This document shows, one piece after another, positions 1 through 9,588 of a DNA stretch of 64,000 nucleotides. Both the position numbers and the translations under genes were made by a program. The notes under the pieces were generated by a model that did no database searches, was not told the DNA's origin, and saw only the letters and a list, made by a program, of their open reading frames with translations. The first letter of the stretch is position 1; each line of letters starts with the position of its first letter. Source of the stretch: Opacimonas sp002292215 (GTDB lineage: Bacteria; Pseudomonadota; Gammaproteobacteria; Enterobacterales; Alteromonadaceae); contig OX044360.1 in NCBI GenBank assembly GCA_943846745.1, positions 806,001 to 870,000 of the forward strand, in the 5' to 3' direction.

Positions 1-1266
1 TCTTCACGATATGGTTACGCGTTACCTCTAGCCACCGCGCCAGTGCTATGGTTAGCCATGGAAACCTTACGTTCAGTATTGTTTACAGGATTTCCATGGT
101 TGTCGTTAGGTTATTCGCAAATTAATACTGTTCTAGGTCAATTTGCTCCGATAATAGGTGAAACTGGGATCACAACATTATTGGTTATTTTAGCCAGTTG
201 TGGCGCTTACATTATATTATTGGCTCGTTCAAAGACGGCTAAAAAATTACCACCGTTAATCAAATATAGTGCATACAGCACTTTGATTATTGTATTTTTC
301 AGTGCATGGTTTGCACCACATTTTATTCTCAATGACAGAATTAATACAGCACAAGACAAATCGTTTTCGGTTGGCATCGTACAAGGCAATATTGAACAAT
401 CCATGCGTTGGGTACCTGAGCTTGATCAACCGATTATGGATAAGTATCTAAAACTCACTGATACACTATGGCAAAACGATGTGGTTATATGGCCAGAGGC
501 TGCGGTCCCTAAATTAGAATCTGAAGCACAACCGTTTTTACATCAAATTGACGCACAAGCATACGCGACCAATACAGGACTGATCACGGGGATCGTAAAT
601 TATGATTTTGGACGCGACTTAATCCTCAATCAACTGATTACTTTAGGGCGTAAAAACGCCAACCTCGAGCAGCCTCAATATCATTATGGGCACAACAATC
701 GCTTTGCCAAACACCATTTATTACCGATTGGAGAATTTATTCCATTAGAAAACTGGCTCAGAGGGTTAGCGCCGATTTTTGATTTACCGATGTCATCTTT
801 TACCCGTGGTGCATACGTGCAAGAAAACTTACAAGCGAATGGCTTATGGTTTGTGCCTGCTATTTGTTTTGAAATTGTGTTCCCACGTCAAATACGTGCC
901 AATATCACCCCACAATCTAATGCCATCATTACGGTTTCTAATGACGCTTGGTTTGGTGATTCACATGGGCCACACCAACATATGCAAATCGCGCAAATGC
1001 GTGCTTTAGAGTTTGGCTTACCAGTTATACGAGTGACCAACAACGGCATTACAGGTGTGATTAACCATCACGGTCAGATCCAATCACGCTTACCTCAATT
1101 TACCGAAGGCGTATTAGTCGATACTGTAACTACACCGACGAGTACCACGCTATACCGTCAATATGGCGATACTATCCCGTTTGGCGTAGCACTGTTGTGG
1201 ATGTTACTTATCCTTGGACTTTATTTTTTACAACTACAATTACAATCAAATAAGAGAATATCATGA
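1..1266 (+). CDS. lnt: Apolipoprotein N-acyltransferase, 5' end outside the window
   Basis: Lnt adds the third acyl chain to the N-terminal cysteine of lipoproteins in the inner membrane. The frame is open from base 1, so the N-terminal part (roughly 90 residues compared with the usual 510) lies upstream; the GTG at 43 is internal and not the start. The nitrilase-type triad is visible: Glu in WPEAAVP (codon 496-498), Lys in RFAKHH (709-711) and Cys in AICFEI (865-867). Hydrophobic membrane segments precede the catalytic domain and one more closes the C-terminus. The stop overlaps the start of the next gene in an ATGA arrangement, suggesting translational coupling. Identification is firm. Confidence 0.96.
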   Translation, partial: SSRYGYALPLATAPVLWLAMETLRSVLFTGFPWLSLGYSQINTVLGQFAPIIGETGITTLLVILASCGAYIILLARSKTAKKLPPLIKYSAYSTLIIVFFSAWFAPHFILNDRINTAQDKSFSVGIVQGNIEQSMRWVPELDQPIMDKYLKLTDTLWQNDVVIWPEAAVPKLESEAQPFLHQIDAQAYATNTGLITGIVNYDFGRDLILNQLITLGRKNANLEQPQYHYGHNNRFAKHHLLPIGEFIPLENWLRGLAPIFDLPMSSFTRGAYVQENLQANGLWFVPAICFEIVFPRQIRANITPQSNAIITVSNDAWFGDSHGPHQHMQIAQMRALEFGLPVIRVTNNGITGVINHHGQIQSRLPQFTEGVLVDTVTTPTSTTLYRQYGDTIPFGVALLWMLLILGLYFLQLQLQSNKRIS

Positions 1267-2588
1267 TGCAGCGATTTTTATCTTCCACTCAGGTTGCGCC
1301 AGTGTTAACCCGTCATCCGCTTAAAACTAAACTATGTAGCCTAATGCTTGCCCTACTCGCCACGACCCATGCGGTTGCCGCTACGTTAGTAATCAAAGCC
1401 GATGCATTAGTCGATGTAGAAAATAGCACGGTTTTATCCGCGCCTTTAGTGATTGTCGAAAACAACATTATCCGTTATGTCGGCAAGCAAGGCTCACAAG
1501 CTATTCCTGATGATGCACAAGTGCTAGATTTATCAGGACACACCTTGTTACCTGGTTTGATGGATATGCACGTACATTTAACGTCAGATGCTAATTTACA
1601 TGGCTATCGCCGTTTAAAAGTATCCACTCCTAGAAGTGCTATTACTGGCGTGAAAAACGCACAATCGACTCTCATGGCTGGCTTTACAACAGTTCGTAAT
1701 GTCGGCGCTCCTGGCTATGCTGATGTTGCGTTGCGTGATGCGATTAATGAAGGGGATGTGTTGGGTCCGCGTATGTATGTGTCAGGTCCATCAATTGGTG
1801 TAACCGGTGGACATTGTGATAATAATTTGCTGCCATTTGAATATGATGTTCAATCCGAAGGTGTTGCGGATGGCCCTTGGGCGGTGCGCACTAAAGTACG
1901 TCAAAATATCAAATACGGCGCAGATGTCATTAAGTTTTGTGCAACCGGTGGAGTATTATCTAAAGGCACCAAAGTCGGTGCACAGCAGTTTTCGTTTGAA
2001 GAAATGCAAGCATTGATTACAGAAGCTCATTTGCGTGGTTTAACTGTCGCCGCTCATGCTCACGGCACCAGTGGCATCAAAGATGCTATCCGTGCCGGTG
2101 TCGATTCTATTGAGCATGGTAGTTTTTTAGATGATGAAGCGATTGCCTTAGCCAAAAAAATGGGCACGTATTTATCAATGGATATTTACGTTACTGAATA
2201 CATTTTAGGTGAAGGTGAAAAAGCCGGTATTTTAGAAGAATCTCTAGCCAAAGAACGGACAGTCGGCAAACGCCAACGTGATAACTTCACTAAAGCCCTC
2301 AATGCGGGTGTGAAAATGGTATTTGGCTCTGATGCAGGTGTCTATCCGCATGGCGATAACGCTCGTCAATTATCACGCATGGTGCGTTTTGGCATGACGC
2401 CGATGCAGGCAATTCAAGCTGCGACCATTCACTCTGCTGATTTATTAGGCAAAGCCAAGCTCATTGGTAGTGTAAGTGAAGGCAAGTTAGCCGATATAAT
2501 TGCTGTTAAAGGTAATGTGATGGCAGATATGACGCTGTTAGAAAATGTCCAAGTAGTGATTAAAGATGGCGTGATAGTAAAAAAATAA
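1263..2588 (+). CDS. Exported metal-dependent amidohydrolase (Xaa-dipeptidase / imidazolonepropionase-like)
   Basis: This 441-residue protein belongs to the amidohydrolase superfamily. Metal ligands are recognisable: HVH at 103-105, a probably carboxylated Lys224 in VIKFCATGG, HAH at 265-267 and Asp357 in FGSDAG. A hydrophobic stretch near residues 24-40 ending in AVAA looks like a signal peptide, so it probably acts in the periplasm, where relatives hydrolyse dipeptides such as Xaa-Pro or Xaa-Arg. The substrate cannot be read from the sequence. The start ATG overlaps the lnt stop by four bases. A second ATG follows directly and could equally be used. Confidence is high for the family and low for the substrate. 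Confidence 0.88.
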   Translation: MMQRFLSSTQVAPVLTRHPLKTKLCSLMLALLATTHAVAATLVIKADALVDVENSTVLSAPLVIVENNIIRYVGKQGSQAIPDDAQVLDLSGHTLLPGLMDMHVHLTSDANLHGYRRLKVSTPRSAITGVKNAQSTLMAGFTTVRNVGAPGYADVALRDAINEGDVLGPRMYVSGPSIGVTGGHCDNNLLPFEYDVQSEGVADGPWAVRTKVRQNIKYGADVIKFCATGGVLSKGTKVGAQQFSFEEMQALITEAHLRGLTVAAHAHGTSGIKDAIRAGVDSIEHGSFLDDEAIALAKKMGTYLSMDIYVTEYILGEGEKAGILEESLAKERTVGKRQRDNFTKALNAGVKMVFGSDAGVYPHGDNARQLSRMVRFGMTPMQAIQAATIHSADLLGKAKLIGSVSEGKLADIIAVKGNVMADMTLLENVQVVIKDGVIVKK

Positions 2589-2620
2589 CAACCTACTATT
2601 CCGATTTGATAACTGATTTG

Positions 2621-2657
2621 TCAAGTGGTCGGGCTTGCTATTGTAAGCCTGACTTGA
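2621..2657 (+). terminator. Imperfect hairpin after the amidohydrolase gene
   Basis: Arms TCAAGT...GGGCTT and AAGCC..ACTTGA can pair with small bulges around the loop GCTATTGT. There is no strong T run after it, so it is at best a weak terminator of the lnt-amidohydrolase unit. Confidence 0.35.
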
Positions 2658-2696
2658 AACAATAGACATAGCTGAAATAAGAGTAAAATAAACAAG

Positions 2697-4349
2697 ATGT
2701 TATCACTCAATCGACTCTCTTTTGATAATTTAAAAGGCGACATGCTGGGCGGGTTAACTGCCGCGATTGTTTCCCTTCCCTTAGCACTCACATTTGGTGT
2801 GGCTTCTGGTGCTGGCGCTGAAGCAGGCTTATATGGCGCCATTATTATCGGTCTATTTGCCTCATTGTTCGGTGGCACCGCTACGCTAATTTCAGAACCA
2901 ACCGGTCCTATGACGGTTGTGATGACTGCCGTCGTTACCTCTTTGATTGCAGCAAACCCCGAAAACGGTATGGCAATGGCATTTACAGTTGTCATGCTCG
3001 CTGGCTTATTTCAAATCTTATTTGGGGTATTAAAGCTTGGAAAATACATTACATTAATGCCCTATTCGGTTGTCTCGGGTTTTATGTCTGGGATCGGATT
3101 GATCCTAATCATCTTACAACTCGCCCCAGCTTTAGGCCAAAGCTCACCAGGTGGCGGTGTTATCGGTACCTTAATGGCGTTACCGACGTTACTCTCTAAT
3201 ACGGTAACAATTGAAATGGCTTTATTTGCCATGACGTTGTTTATACTATTTTTTACTCCAGCCAAAATTAAAAAGAACATTCCACCCCAGCTCATTGCAT
3301 TGATATTGATTAGTATCGTGTCTGTTATCGCTATTGGTGGTGAACCGATCCAACGTATCGGTGCGATTGATGTCTCTCTGCCTAATATGGTAATGCCGAA
3401 CTTTACCCAAGACCAAGTGCGCGTTATGTTACTAGATGCCTTAGTGCTCGGGATGTTGGGGTGTATTGACTCTATGTTAACGTCTGTTATTGCTGATAAC
3501 TTGACCCGTACAGAACACAAATCTAACAAAGAGTTAATTGGTCAAGGTTTAGGTAATATCATGTCCGGTTTGTTTGGTGGTTTACCTGGTGCTGGTGCCA
3601 CTATGGGTACCGTGGTTAATATCCAATCTGGCGGTCGCACTGCATTATCAGGGTTGGTCCGCGTCGTGGTGTTAATTGTCGCCGTATTTGGTGCTGCATC
3701 GTTAATCGAAATGATCCCTTTAGCCGTATTAGCGGGCATCGCGGTTAAAGTAGGTGTCGATATCCTGGATTGGAGCTTCATTAAACGCGCTCATCGCGTC
3801 TCTCGCCATTCTACGGTAATAATGTATGCAGTTTTACTATTAACCGTATTTGTTGATCTGATTGTCGCTGTGGGCATCGGTGTATTTATCGCCAATGTGA
3901 TTACCATTGAAAAACTTTCCGCTAGTCAATCCAAAAATATCAAAGCGATGTCGGATGTTGATGATAGAAATCCTTTGGACCCAGATCAGCGTAAACTCCT
4001 GAATCAAGCTAAAGGTAAAGTATTATTCTTTTATCTTTCTGGAGCAATGATCTTTGGTGTGTCAAAAGCCCTTGCCCGCGAACGCAAAAACATTAAAAAC
4101 CATGAAGTCGTGATCATTGATTTAAGCGATGTATCTATGCTGGATGATACTATCACCCTGTCGTTAGAAAATGTCATCGAAGAGGCATTAGATCTAGATA
4201 AAACGGTCTATGTTGTGGTTAAAACAGCAAAGGCTAAAGAGAAGTTTCAAAACTTAGGATTGCATACCCGTTTACGTGAAGAAGATTTTACTCAATCCAG
4301 AACTGCGGCATTAAAGATGGCATTATTGAAAGTACAAACCAATAGTTAA
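2697..4349 (+). CDS. SulP-family anion transporter, BicA-like
   Basis: This 550-residue membrane protein has many hydrophobic helices (about residues 15-410) followed by a cytoplasmic STAS domain (about 430-540). The N-terminal region, with GDMLGGLTAA, FGVASGAGAEAGLYGA and SEPTGPMTVVMTAV, closely follows BicA-type SulP transporters, which import bicarbonate with sodium; other SulP proteins move sulfate or organic anions. The STAS domain is recognised from VVIIDLSDVSMLDDT, where the phosphorylatable Ser/Thr of anti-sigma antagonists would sit. No carbonic anhydrase gene is adjacent, so bicarbonate transport is an inference from similarity. It is separated from its neighbours by hairpins and looks monocistronic. 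Confidence 0.9.
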   Translation: MLSLNRLSFDNLKGDMLGGLTAAIVSLPLALTFGVASGAGAEAGLYGAIIIGLFASLFGGTATLISEPTGPMTVVMTAVVTSLIAANPENGMAMAFTVVMLAGLFQILFGVLKLGKYITLMPYSVVSGFMSGIGLILIILQLAPALGQSSPGGGVIGTLMALPTLLSNTVTIEMALFAMTLFILFFTPAKIKKNIPPQLIALILISIVSVIAIGGEPIQRIGAIDVSLPNMVMPNFTQDQVRVMLLDALVLGMLGCIDSMLTSVIADNLTRTEHKSNKELIGQGLGNIMSGLFGGLPGAGATMGTVVNIQSGGRTALSGLVRVVVLIVAVFGAASLIEMIPLAVLAGIAVKVGVDILDWSFIKRAHRVSRHSTVIMYAVLLLTVFVDLIVAVGIGVFIANVITIEKLSASQSKNIKAMSDVDDRNPLDPDQRKLLNQAKGKVLFFYLSGAMIFGVSKALARERKNIKNHEVVIIDLSDVSMLDDTITLSLENVIEEALDLDKTVYVVVKTAKAKEKFQNLGLHTRLREEDFTQSRTAALKMALLKVQTNS

Positions 4350-4362
4350 ATTTTTGGGTACG

Positions 4363-4403
4363 AAAAAGCCAGCTATTTGTTTACACAACAAATTAAGCTG
4401 GCT
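4363..4403 (-). terminator. Rho-independent terminator of greA
   Basis: On the minus strand the outer stem GCCAGCT/AGCTGGC (4396-4402 with 4368-4374) and inner stem ATTTGTT/AACAAAT form a long hairpin followed by a TTTTT run (4363-4367). It lies between the converging SulP and greA genes. On the plus strand the T run is missing, so it mainly serves greA. Confidence 0.85.
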
Positions 4404-4427
4404 CAATAAACTGTCAACAACGAAGAC

Positions 4428-4904
4428 CTAAATGTATTGTACTTCGAGAATTTCGAACTCAACCATACCTTTAGGCGTGGTTATATTCGCAACATCATCG
4501 ACTACTTTACCTATCAAACCACGCGCAATAGGCGAGCCGACAGAAATTAAATTATTTTTAATATCCGCTTCATCATCACCCACAATTTTATAGGTAATTT
4601 CTGCATCTGTATCACAGTTTAACAATCTAACAGTAGTGCCAAAAATCACTTTGCCCGTGTTTTCTAACTTAGTAACATCAATCACTTGAGCGTTTGATAA
4701 TTTGCCTTCAATATCTTGAATACGACCTTCACAGAAGCTTTGTTGTTCTCGGGCTGCGTGGTATTCAGCATTTTCTTTTAAATCGCCATGCTCTCGTGCT
4801 GTTGCGATAGAAGCAATGATTTCTGGACGTGTTACTGATTTTAATTCTTTTAATTCAGCACGTAACATTTCTGCACCATGTGCAGTCATTGGATATAGCG
4901 TCAT
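4428..4904 (-). CDS. greA: Transcript cleavage factor GreA
   Basis: GreA enters the secondary channel of backtracked RNA polymerase and stimulates cleavage of the RNA 3' end. At 158 residues it matches the standard length. The N-terminal coiled coil includes HGDLKENAEYHAAREQQ, whose Asp and Glu are the tip residues that bring the catalytic magnesium; the C-terminal domain (about 80-158) contains VGDDEAD and SPIARGLIGK. An AAGGA ribosome site stands just before the ATG. It lies downstream of carB behind a terminator, so it is probably transcribed from its own promoter in 4905-4974, an AT-rich gap where I could not fix the -35 and -10 boxes. Confidence 0.97.
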   Translation of the reverse strand: MTLYPMTAHGAEMLRAELKELKSVTRPEIIASIATAREHGDLKENAEYHAAREQQSFCEGRIQDIEGKLSNAQVIDVTKLENTGKVIFGTTVRLLNCDTDAEITYKIVGDDEADIKNNLISVGSPIARGLIGKVVDDVANITTPKGMVEFEILEVQYI

Positions 4905-4974
4905 AGTCCTTACTCCATTTTCTTGTTTTTACTAATATGTTTACTATGAAAATAACAGGTTAAATACATCAGAT

Positions 4975-4998
4975 AAAAAATGCGCCTATAAAGGCGCA
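4975..4998 (-). terminator. Rho-independent terminator of carAB
   Basis: On the minus strand TGCGCC and GGCGCA form a perfect six-base stem with loop TTTATA, followed by six T (4980-4975). It lies about 70 bases after the carB stop. Confidence 0.85.
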
Positions 4999-5066
4999 CT
5001 TTGAATTAACACTGTTTTTGTTAATGAGCGTATGATAATCGTTTACGCCCATAAAGTCACCTGTGT

Positions 5067-8000
5067 TTATTTGATACGTTGATGTAATTCTTGTACCGTT
5101 GTGACACGAGCTCGATCATCCGCTTCTTTGGCTTGAATCGTTGCAAATGCTGCATTAAGTGTCGTCGTATACGTCGCTTTATTCGCTAATGCTTCTTTAC
5201 GAATATACACCGAATCGGTAATCGCTTGACGACCTTCCGTGGTGTTAACTACATAGACATACTCGCCATTTTTAAGTGCATCAACAATGTTAGGGCGCCC
5301 TTCTGAGACCTTGTTCACAACATTTACGTCCGGTACACCAGCGTCATATAATGCTGTTGCCGTTCCGCGAGTTGCTTCGATTTGGAAGCCCTTTTCTTGC
5401 ATCAGTTTAGCCAATTCAATCACGCGGGCTTTATCATTGTTACGTACTGACAACAATGCTTTACCTGAACGAGGTAATGGCGCTGAAGCACCTAGATTCG
5501 CTTTAGCATAGGCTTCTTCGAACGTATCGCCAACGCCCATTACTTCGCCCGTTGAACGCATTTCAGGACCTAACAACGGATCAACACCTTGGAATTTAGC
5601 AAATGGTAACACCACTTCTTTCACTGAATAAAACGGTGGGATAATCTCATCAAAAACACCTTGATCAGCCAATGATTGGCCAGCCATCGCACGTGCAGCG
5701 ATCTTAGCACAAGCACGCCCTGTTGCTTTGGATACAAATGGAATGGTACGTGCTGCACGAGGGTTAACCTCGATTAAGTATACTTCACCATCTTTTACCG
5801 CAAACTGCGTATTCATTAAACCGATTACGCCTAACTCTAACGCCATCGCTTTAACTTGCGCACGCATCACGTCTTGTATCTCTACACTGAGTGAATGCGG
5901 AGGTAATGAACAAGCCGAATCGCCGGAGTGAACCCCTGCTTGCTCAATATGCTCCATAATACCGCCGATAACCACATCAGTACCATCACAAATCGCATCT
6001 AAATCTACTTCAATCGCATCATCTAAGAAACGGTCAAGTAGGACTGGTGAGTCATTGGAGACCTTAACCGCTTCATTTAAGTAGCGTGTTAAATCTTTTA
6101 AGTCATATACAATTTCCATTGCACGACCACCGAGTACATAAGATGGACGAACAACTAATGGGAAACCAATCTTAACCGCTTCTTCTAATGCTTGTTCCAT
6201 ATTTGATACTGTCGCATTAGCAGGTTGCTTAAGGTTAAGCTTGACGACCATCTGTTGGAAACGTTCACGATCTTCGGCACGGTCAATCGCATCTGGCGAT
6301 GTACCAATAATCGGTACGCCATTAGCTTCCAGTGCACGCGCTAACTTAAGTGGTGTTTGACCACCGTATTGCACGATAACACCAACAGGCTTTTCAATAC
6401 GGACAATTTCAAGTACATCTTCAAGGGTAACGGGTTCAAAATAAAGACGGTCAGACGTATCATAATCAGTAGATACCGTCTCAGGGTTGCAGTTAACCAT
6501 TATGGTTTCATACCCATCTTCACGCAACGCGAGTGCCGCATGAACACAACAGTAATCAAACTCAATGCCTTGACCGATGCGGTTAGGACCACCACCTAAT
6601 ACCATGATTTTGTCACGGTCAGTCGGTTGAGCTTCACATTCTTCGTCATATGTAGAGTACATGTAAGCAGTAGAAGTCGAAAACTCTGCCGCGCAAGTAT
6701 CGACACGTTTATATACTGGCTTGATATCAAAGGCTAAGCGCGCATTACGTACAGCATCCTCAGACTCATTGGTCAATGCAGCTAAACGCGCATCAGCAAA
6801 GCCTTTACGTTTAAGCGCACGCATAAAATCAGCATCGATAGCGGCTAAGCCTAATTGCGCCACTTTTTGTTCTTGTAACACAATATCTTCTAGCTGAACT
6901 AAGTACCAACGATCGATATTGGTAAGGTTGAACACTTCTTCAACGCTCCAGCCCATTCTAAAGGCATCGCCGATATACCAAATACGCTCAGCACCCGGCT
7001 CGCGAAGTTCGTAGATCAGTTTATTTTTGGCTTCTGGATCATTCAAATCTAGAATCGGGTCTAAGCCATTGACGCCGACTTCAAGTCCACGTAAGGCTTT
7101 TTGTAATGATTCTTGTTGGTTACGGCCTATCGCCATGACTTCGCCAACTGACTTCATTTGAGTAGTCAAACGGTCATTCGCACCGGCGAATTTTTCAAAG
7201 TTAAAACGTGGGATCTTAGTCACAACATAATCGATGGCAGGTTCAAATGATGCAGGAGTTAAACCACCTGTAATATCATTTGCTAACTCGTCTAAGGTAT
7301 AACCGATTGCTAGTTTAGCGGCAACTTTTGCAATCGGGAAACCGGTTGCTTTAGATGCTAATGCAGATGAGCGTGATACACGCGGGTTCATTTCAATAAT
7401 AACCATACGACCCGTATCAGGACAGATACCAAACTGTACGTTAGAGCCACCGGTTTCTACGCCGATTTCACGTAATACTGCCATTGCCGCATTTCGCATT
7501 AACTGGAATTCTTTGTCCGTTAAGGTTTGCGCTGGTGCAACGGTGATTGAGTCACCTGTGTGCACGCCCATAGGGTCAAAGTTTTCAATGGTACATACGA
7601 TAATGCAGTTGTCTGCCTTATCACGAACCACTTCCATTTCGTATTCTTTCCAACCGATCAATGATTCATCGATTAGTAGCTCTGAAGTTGGGGATAAATC
7701 TAAACCACGAGTACAGATTTCATTGAATTCATCAATGTTGTACGCGATACCACCACCGCTGCCACCCATCGTAAATGACGGACGAATAATACATGGAAAA
7801 CCAATTCGCGTAATGACGTCTTGGGCTTCTGCTAATGTGTGAGCAATTTCTGCTCGTGGACACTCTAATCCAATTGACTTCATCGCTTTATCAAAACGAT
7901 TACGGTCTTCGGCTTTATCAATGGCATCAGCCGTTGCACCAATTAGCTCACAATTGTATTTAGCAAGTACGCCGTGTTTATCTAGCTCTAATGCACAGTT

Positions 8001-8288
8001 AAGGGCCGTTTGTCCGCCCATAGTCGGCAAAATAACATCTGGACGTTCTTTTTCAATAATTTTTTCAACCACTTCCCAATGAATTGGCTCGATGTAGGTT
8101 GCATCAGCCATTTCTGGATCAGTCATGATAGTCGCGGGATTGGAGTTAACCAAGATAACACGATAGCCTTCTTCACGAAGGGCTTTACAGGCTTGGGCAC
8201 CTGAATAGTCAAACTCACACGCTTGACCTATTACAATAGGGCCAGCCCCGATAATGAGAATACTTTTTATGTCAGTACGCTTTGGCAT
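5067..8288 (-). CDS. carB: Carbamoyl-phosphate synthase, large subunit
   Basis: CarB makes carbamoyl phosphate from ammonia (delivered by CarA), bicarbonate and two ATP, feeding both arginine and pyrimidine synthesis. At 1073 residues it has the same length as the E. coli enzyme. The order is: carboxyphosphate ATP-grasp half (about 1-400, with TMGGSGGGIAYN), oligomerisation domain (about 400-550), carbamoyl-phosphate ATP-grasp half (about 550-935, with VLGGRAMEIVY), and the C-terminal allosteric MGS-like domain (about 936-1073) that in E. coli binds UMP, IMP and ornithine. It starts eight bases after carA and is co-transcribed with it. Confidence 0.98.
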   Translation of the reverse strand: MPKRTDIKSILIIGAGPIVIGQACEFDYSGAQACKALREEGYRVILVNSNPATIMTDPEMADATYIEPIHWEVVEKIIEKERPDVILPTMGGQTALNCALELDKHGVLAKYNCELIGATADAIDKAEDRNRFDKAMKSIGLECPRAEIAHTLAEAQDVITRIGFPCIIRPSFTMGGSGGGIAYNIDEFNEICTRGLDLSPTSELLIDESLIGWKEYEMEVVRDKADNCIIVCTIENFDPMGVHTGDSITVAPAQTLTDKEFQLMRNAAMAVLREIGVETGGSNVQFGICPDTGRMVIIEMNPRVSRSSALASKATGFPIAKVAAKLAIGYTLDELANDITGGLTPASFEPAIDYVVTKIPRFNFEKFAGANDRLTTQMKSVGEVMAIGRNQQESLQKALRGLEVGVNGLDPILDLNDPEAKNKLIYELREPGAERIWYIGDAFRMGWSVEEVFNLTNIDRWYLVQLEDIVLQEQKVAQLGLAAIDADFMRALKRKGFADARLAALTNESEDAVRNARLAFDIKPVYKRVDTCAAEFSTSTAYMYSTYDEECEAQPTDRDKIMVLGGGPNRIGQGIEFDYCCVHAALALREDGYETIMVNCNPETVSTDYDTSDRLYFEPVTLEDVLEIVRIEKPVGVIVQYGGQTPLKLARALEANGVPIIGTSPDAIDRAEDRERFQQMVVKLNLKQPANATVSNMEQALEEAVKIGFPLVVRPSYVLGGRAMEIVYDLKDLTRYLNEAVKVSNDSPVLLDRFLDDAIEVDLDAICDGTDVVIGGIMEHIEQAGVHSGDSACSLPPHSLSVEIQDVMRAQVKAMALELGVIGLMNTQFAVKDGEVYLIEVNPRAARTIPFVSKATGRACAKIAARAMAGQSLADQGVFDEIIPPFYSVKEVVLPFAKFQGVDPLLGPEMRSTGEVMGVGDTFEEAYAKANLGASAPLPRSGKALLSVRNNDKARVIELAKLMQEKGFQIEATRGTATALYDAGVPDVNVVNKVSEGRPNIVDALKNGEYVYVVNTTEGRQAITDSVYIRKEALANKATYTTTLNAAFATIQAKEADDRARVTTVQELHQRIK

Positions 8289-8296
8289 TGTTGTTC

Positions 8297-9430
8297 CTAT
8301 TGCTTATGTTGCTTGATTAAATCAATAAAATGATCAAATAAACCGGCTGCATCTTGAGGACCTGGACTTGCCTCTGGATGACCTTGAAAACTAAACGCAG
8401 GCTTATCCGTTAATTCAATACCTTGTAATGATTGATCAAATAAGGATACATGAGTCACGGCAATGTTATCTGGCAAACTATCTTGATTTACTGCAAAACC
8501 ATGGTTTTGTGAAGTAATCATGACCACATTGTTTTGCAAATCTTTAACTGGGTGGTTTGCACCGTGGTGACCAAATTTCATTTTTTCAGTTTTCGCACCA
8601 CTTGCAAGAGCTAATAACTGATGACCTAAACAAATACCAAACATGGGAATAGACTGTTCTAAAAATGTTTTGATGGCAGCAATGGCATACGTACATGGTT
8701 CTGGATCACCAGGACCATTTGATAAGAAAATCCCATCAGGATTCATCGCTAACACATCTTCTGCTGGCGTTTGTGCCGGCACAACCGTTAAACGGCAACC
8801 ACGTTCAACCAACATGCGTAGAATATTATGTTTTGCACCAAAATCGTAAGCAACTACATGAAAAGGCAAATCTTGTTGATTGATGCGATAACCTTCGCCC
8901 AACACCCAAGTGCTATCATTCCATTCATGGATATCTTTACAGGTCACTTCTTTGGCTAAATCTAAGCCTTTCAACCCGCCAAATTCTTGTGCTTTAGCTA
9001 ATGCTTGAGCTTCGGTTAATGCATCACCGGCAACAATACAGCCATTTTGAGCGCCTTTTTCACGAAGTACACGCGTTAAACGGCGCGTATCAATATCCGC
9101 AATACCTAAAATATGATGTGCTTTTAAGTAATCAGATAATGTTTGTTCGTTTCTAAAATTACTAGCAATGAGGGGTAAATCGCGGATAACTAATCCTTTA
9201 GCAAAGATTTGATTTGATTCAACATCTTCAGAATTAGTGCCGGTATTGCCAATGTGTGGATATGTTAGGGTAATAATTTGTTCAGCGTAGGATGGATCAG
9301 TAAGGATCTCTTGATAGCCAGTCATTGAAGTATTAAATACTACTTCACCAACAGCGAAACCTTCAGTACCAAATGCAGTACCATTAAAGACAGAACCATC
9401 TTCTAACACCAATAGGGCAGAATGAGCCAA
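8297..9430 (-). CDS. carA: Carbamoyl-phosphate synthase, small (glutaminase) subunit
   Basis: CarA hydrolyses glutamine and passes ammonia through a tunnel to CarB. The 377-residue protein has an N-terminal CarA-specific domain (LVLEDGSVFNG) and a class I glutamine amidotransferase domain; the nucleophile is Cys267 in FGICLGHQ, and the partner His and Glu lie in FQGHPEASPG. The start codon is TTG at 9430-9428, preceded at five bases by a strong GGAGG. No better ATG exists in the frame, and the N-terminus aligns with E. coli CarA, which as far as I recall also starts with TTG. A promoter and hairpin leader stand upstream. Confidence 0.97.
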   Translation of the reverse strand: MAHSALLVLEDGSVFNGTAFGTEGFAVGEVVFNTSMTGYQEILTDPSYAEQIITLTYPHIGNTGTNSEDVESNQIFAKGLVIRDLPLIASNFRNEQTLSDYLKAHHILGIADIDTRRLTRVLREKGAQNGCIVAGDALTEAQALAKAQEFGGLKGLDLAKEVTCKDIHEWNDSTWVLGEGYRINQQDLPFHVVAYDFGAKHNILRMLVERGCRLTVVPAQTPAEDVLAMNPDGIFLSNGPGDPEPCTYAIAAIKTFLEQSIPMFGICLGHQLLALASGAKTEKMKFGHHGANHPVKDLQNNVVMITSQNHGFAVNQDSLPDNIAVTHVSLFDQSLQGIELTDKPAFSFQGHPEASPGPQDAAGLFDHFIDLIKQHKQ

Positions 9431-9451
9431 GTCAACCTCCAGGTAGGAAAA

Positions 9452-9553
9452 CTAGGTGTAATCATAAATTACACGTACAAAAAACGGGATGCTTATACAC
9501 TGTGTGTACATCCCGTCTACAGTTCTTTGCGCTGAAAGCTTTTTCCTGTCCAT
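9452..9553 (-). CDS. Possible leader peptide upstream of carA
   Basis: A 33-codon ORF runs from ATG 9553 to TAG 9452, straight through the hairpin at 9485-9515 and ending 21 bases before the carA start. It begins MDRKKLSAQR and contains four arginines. No clear ribosome site precedes it, and a second 33-codon ORF in another frame (9563-9462) spans the same stretch. Its only claim to be real is its position in a hairpin-bearing leader. Confidence 0.2.
   Translation of the reverse strand: MDRKKLSAQRTVDGMYTQCISIPFFVRVIYDYT
9479..9515 (-). terminator. Terminator/attenuator hairpin in front of carA
   Basis: On the minus strand CGGGATG (9515-9509) pairs with CATCCCG (9491-9485), with an inner TACAC/GTGTA pairing, followed by six T (9484-9479). 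It lies 48 bases before carA and 237 bases after dapB. Because a good promoter lies upstream of it (9617-9589), it may work as a transcription attenuator of carAB rather than just as the dapB terminator. Confidence 0.75.
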
Positions 9554-9588
9554 GAATAAGCATTACTTACATCAGGCAAATTAAAAAG

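Noticed and set aside
2621..2995. Minus-strand 124-codon frame at the start of the SulP gene
   Set aside because: It is opposite a well supported membrane protein and has no family features.
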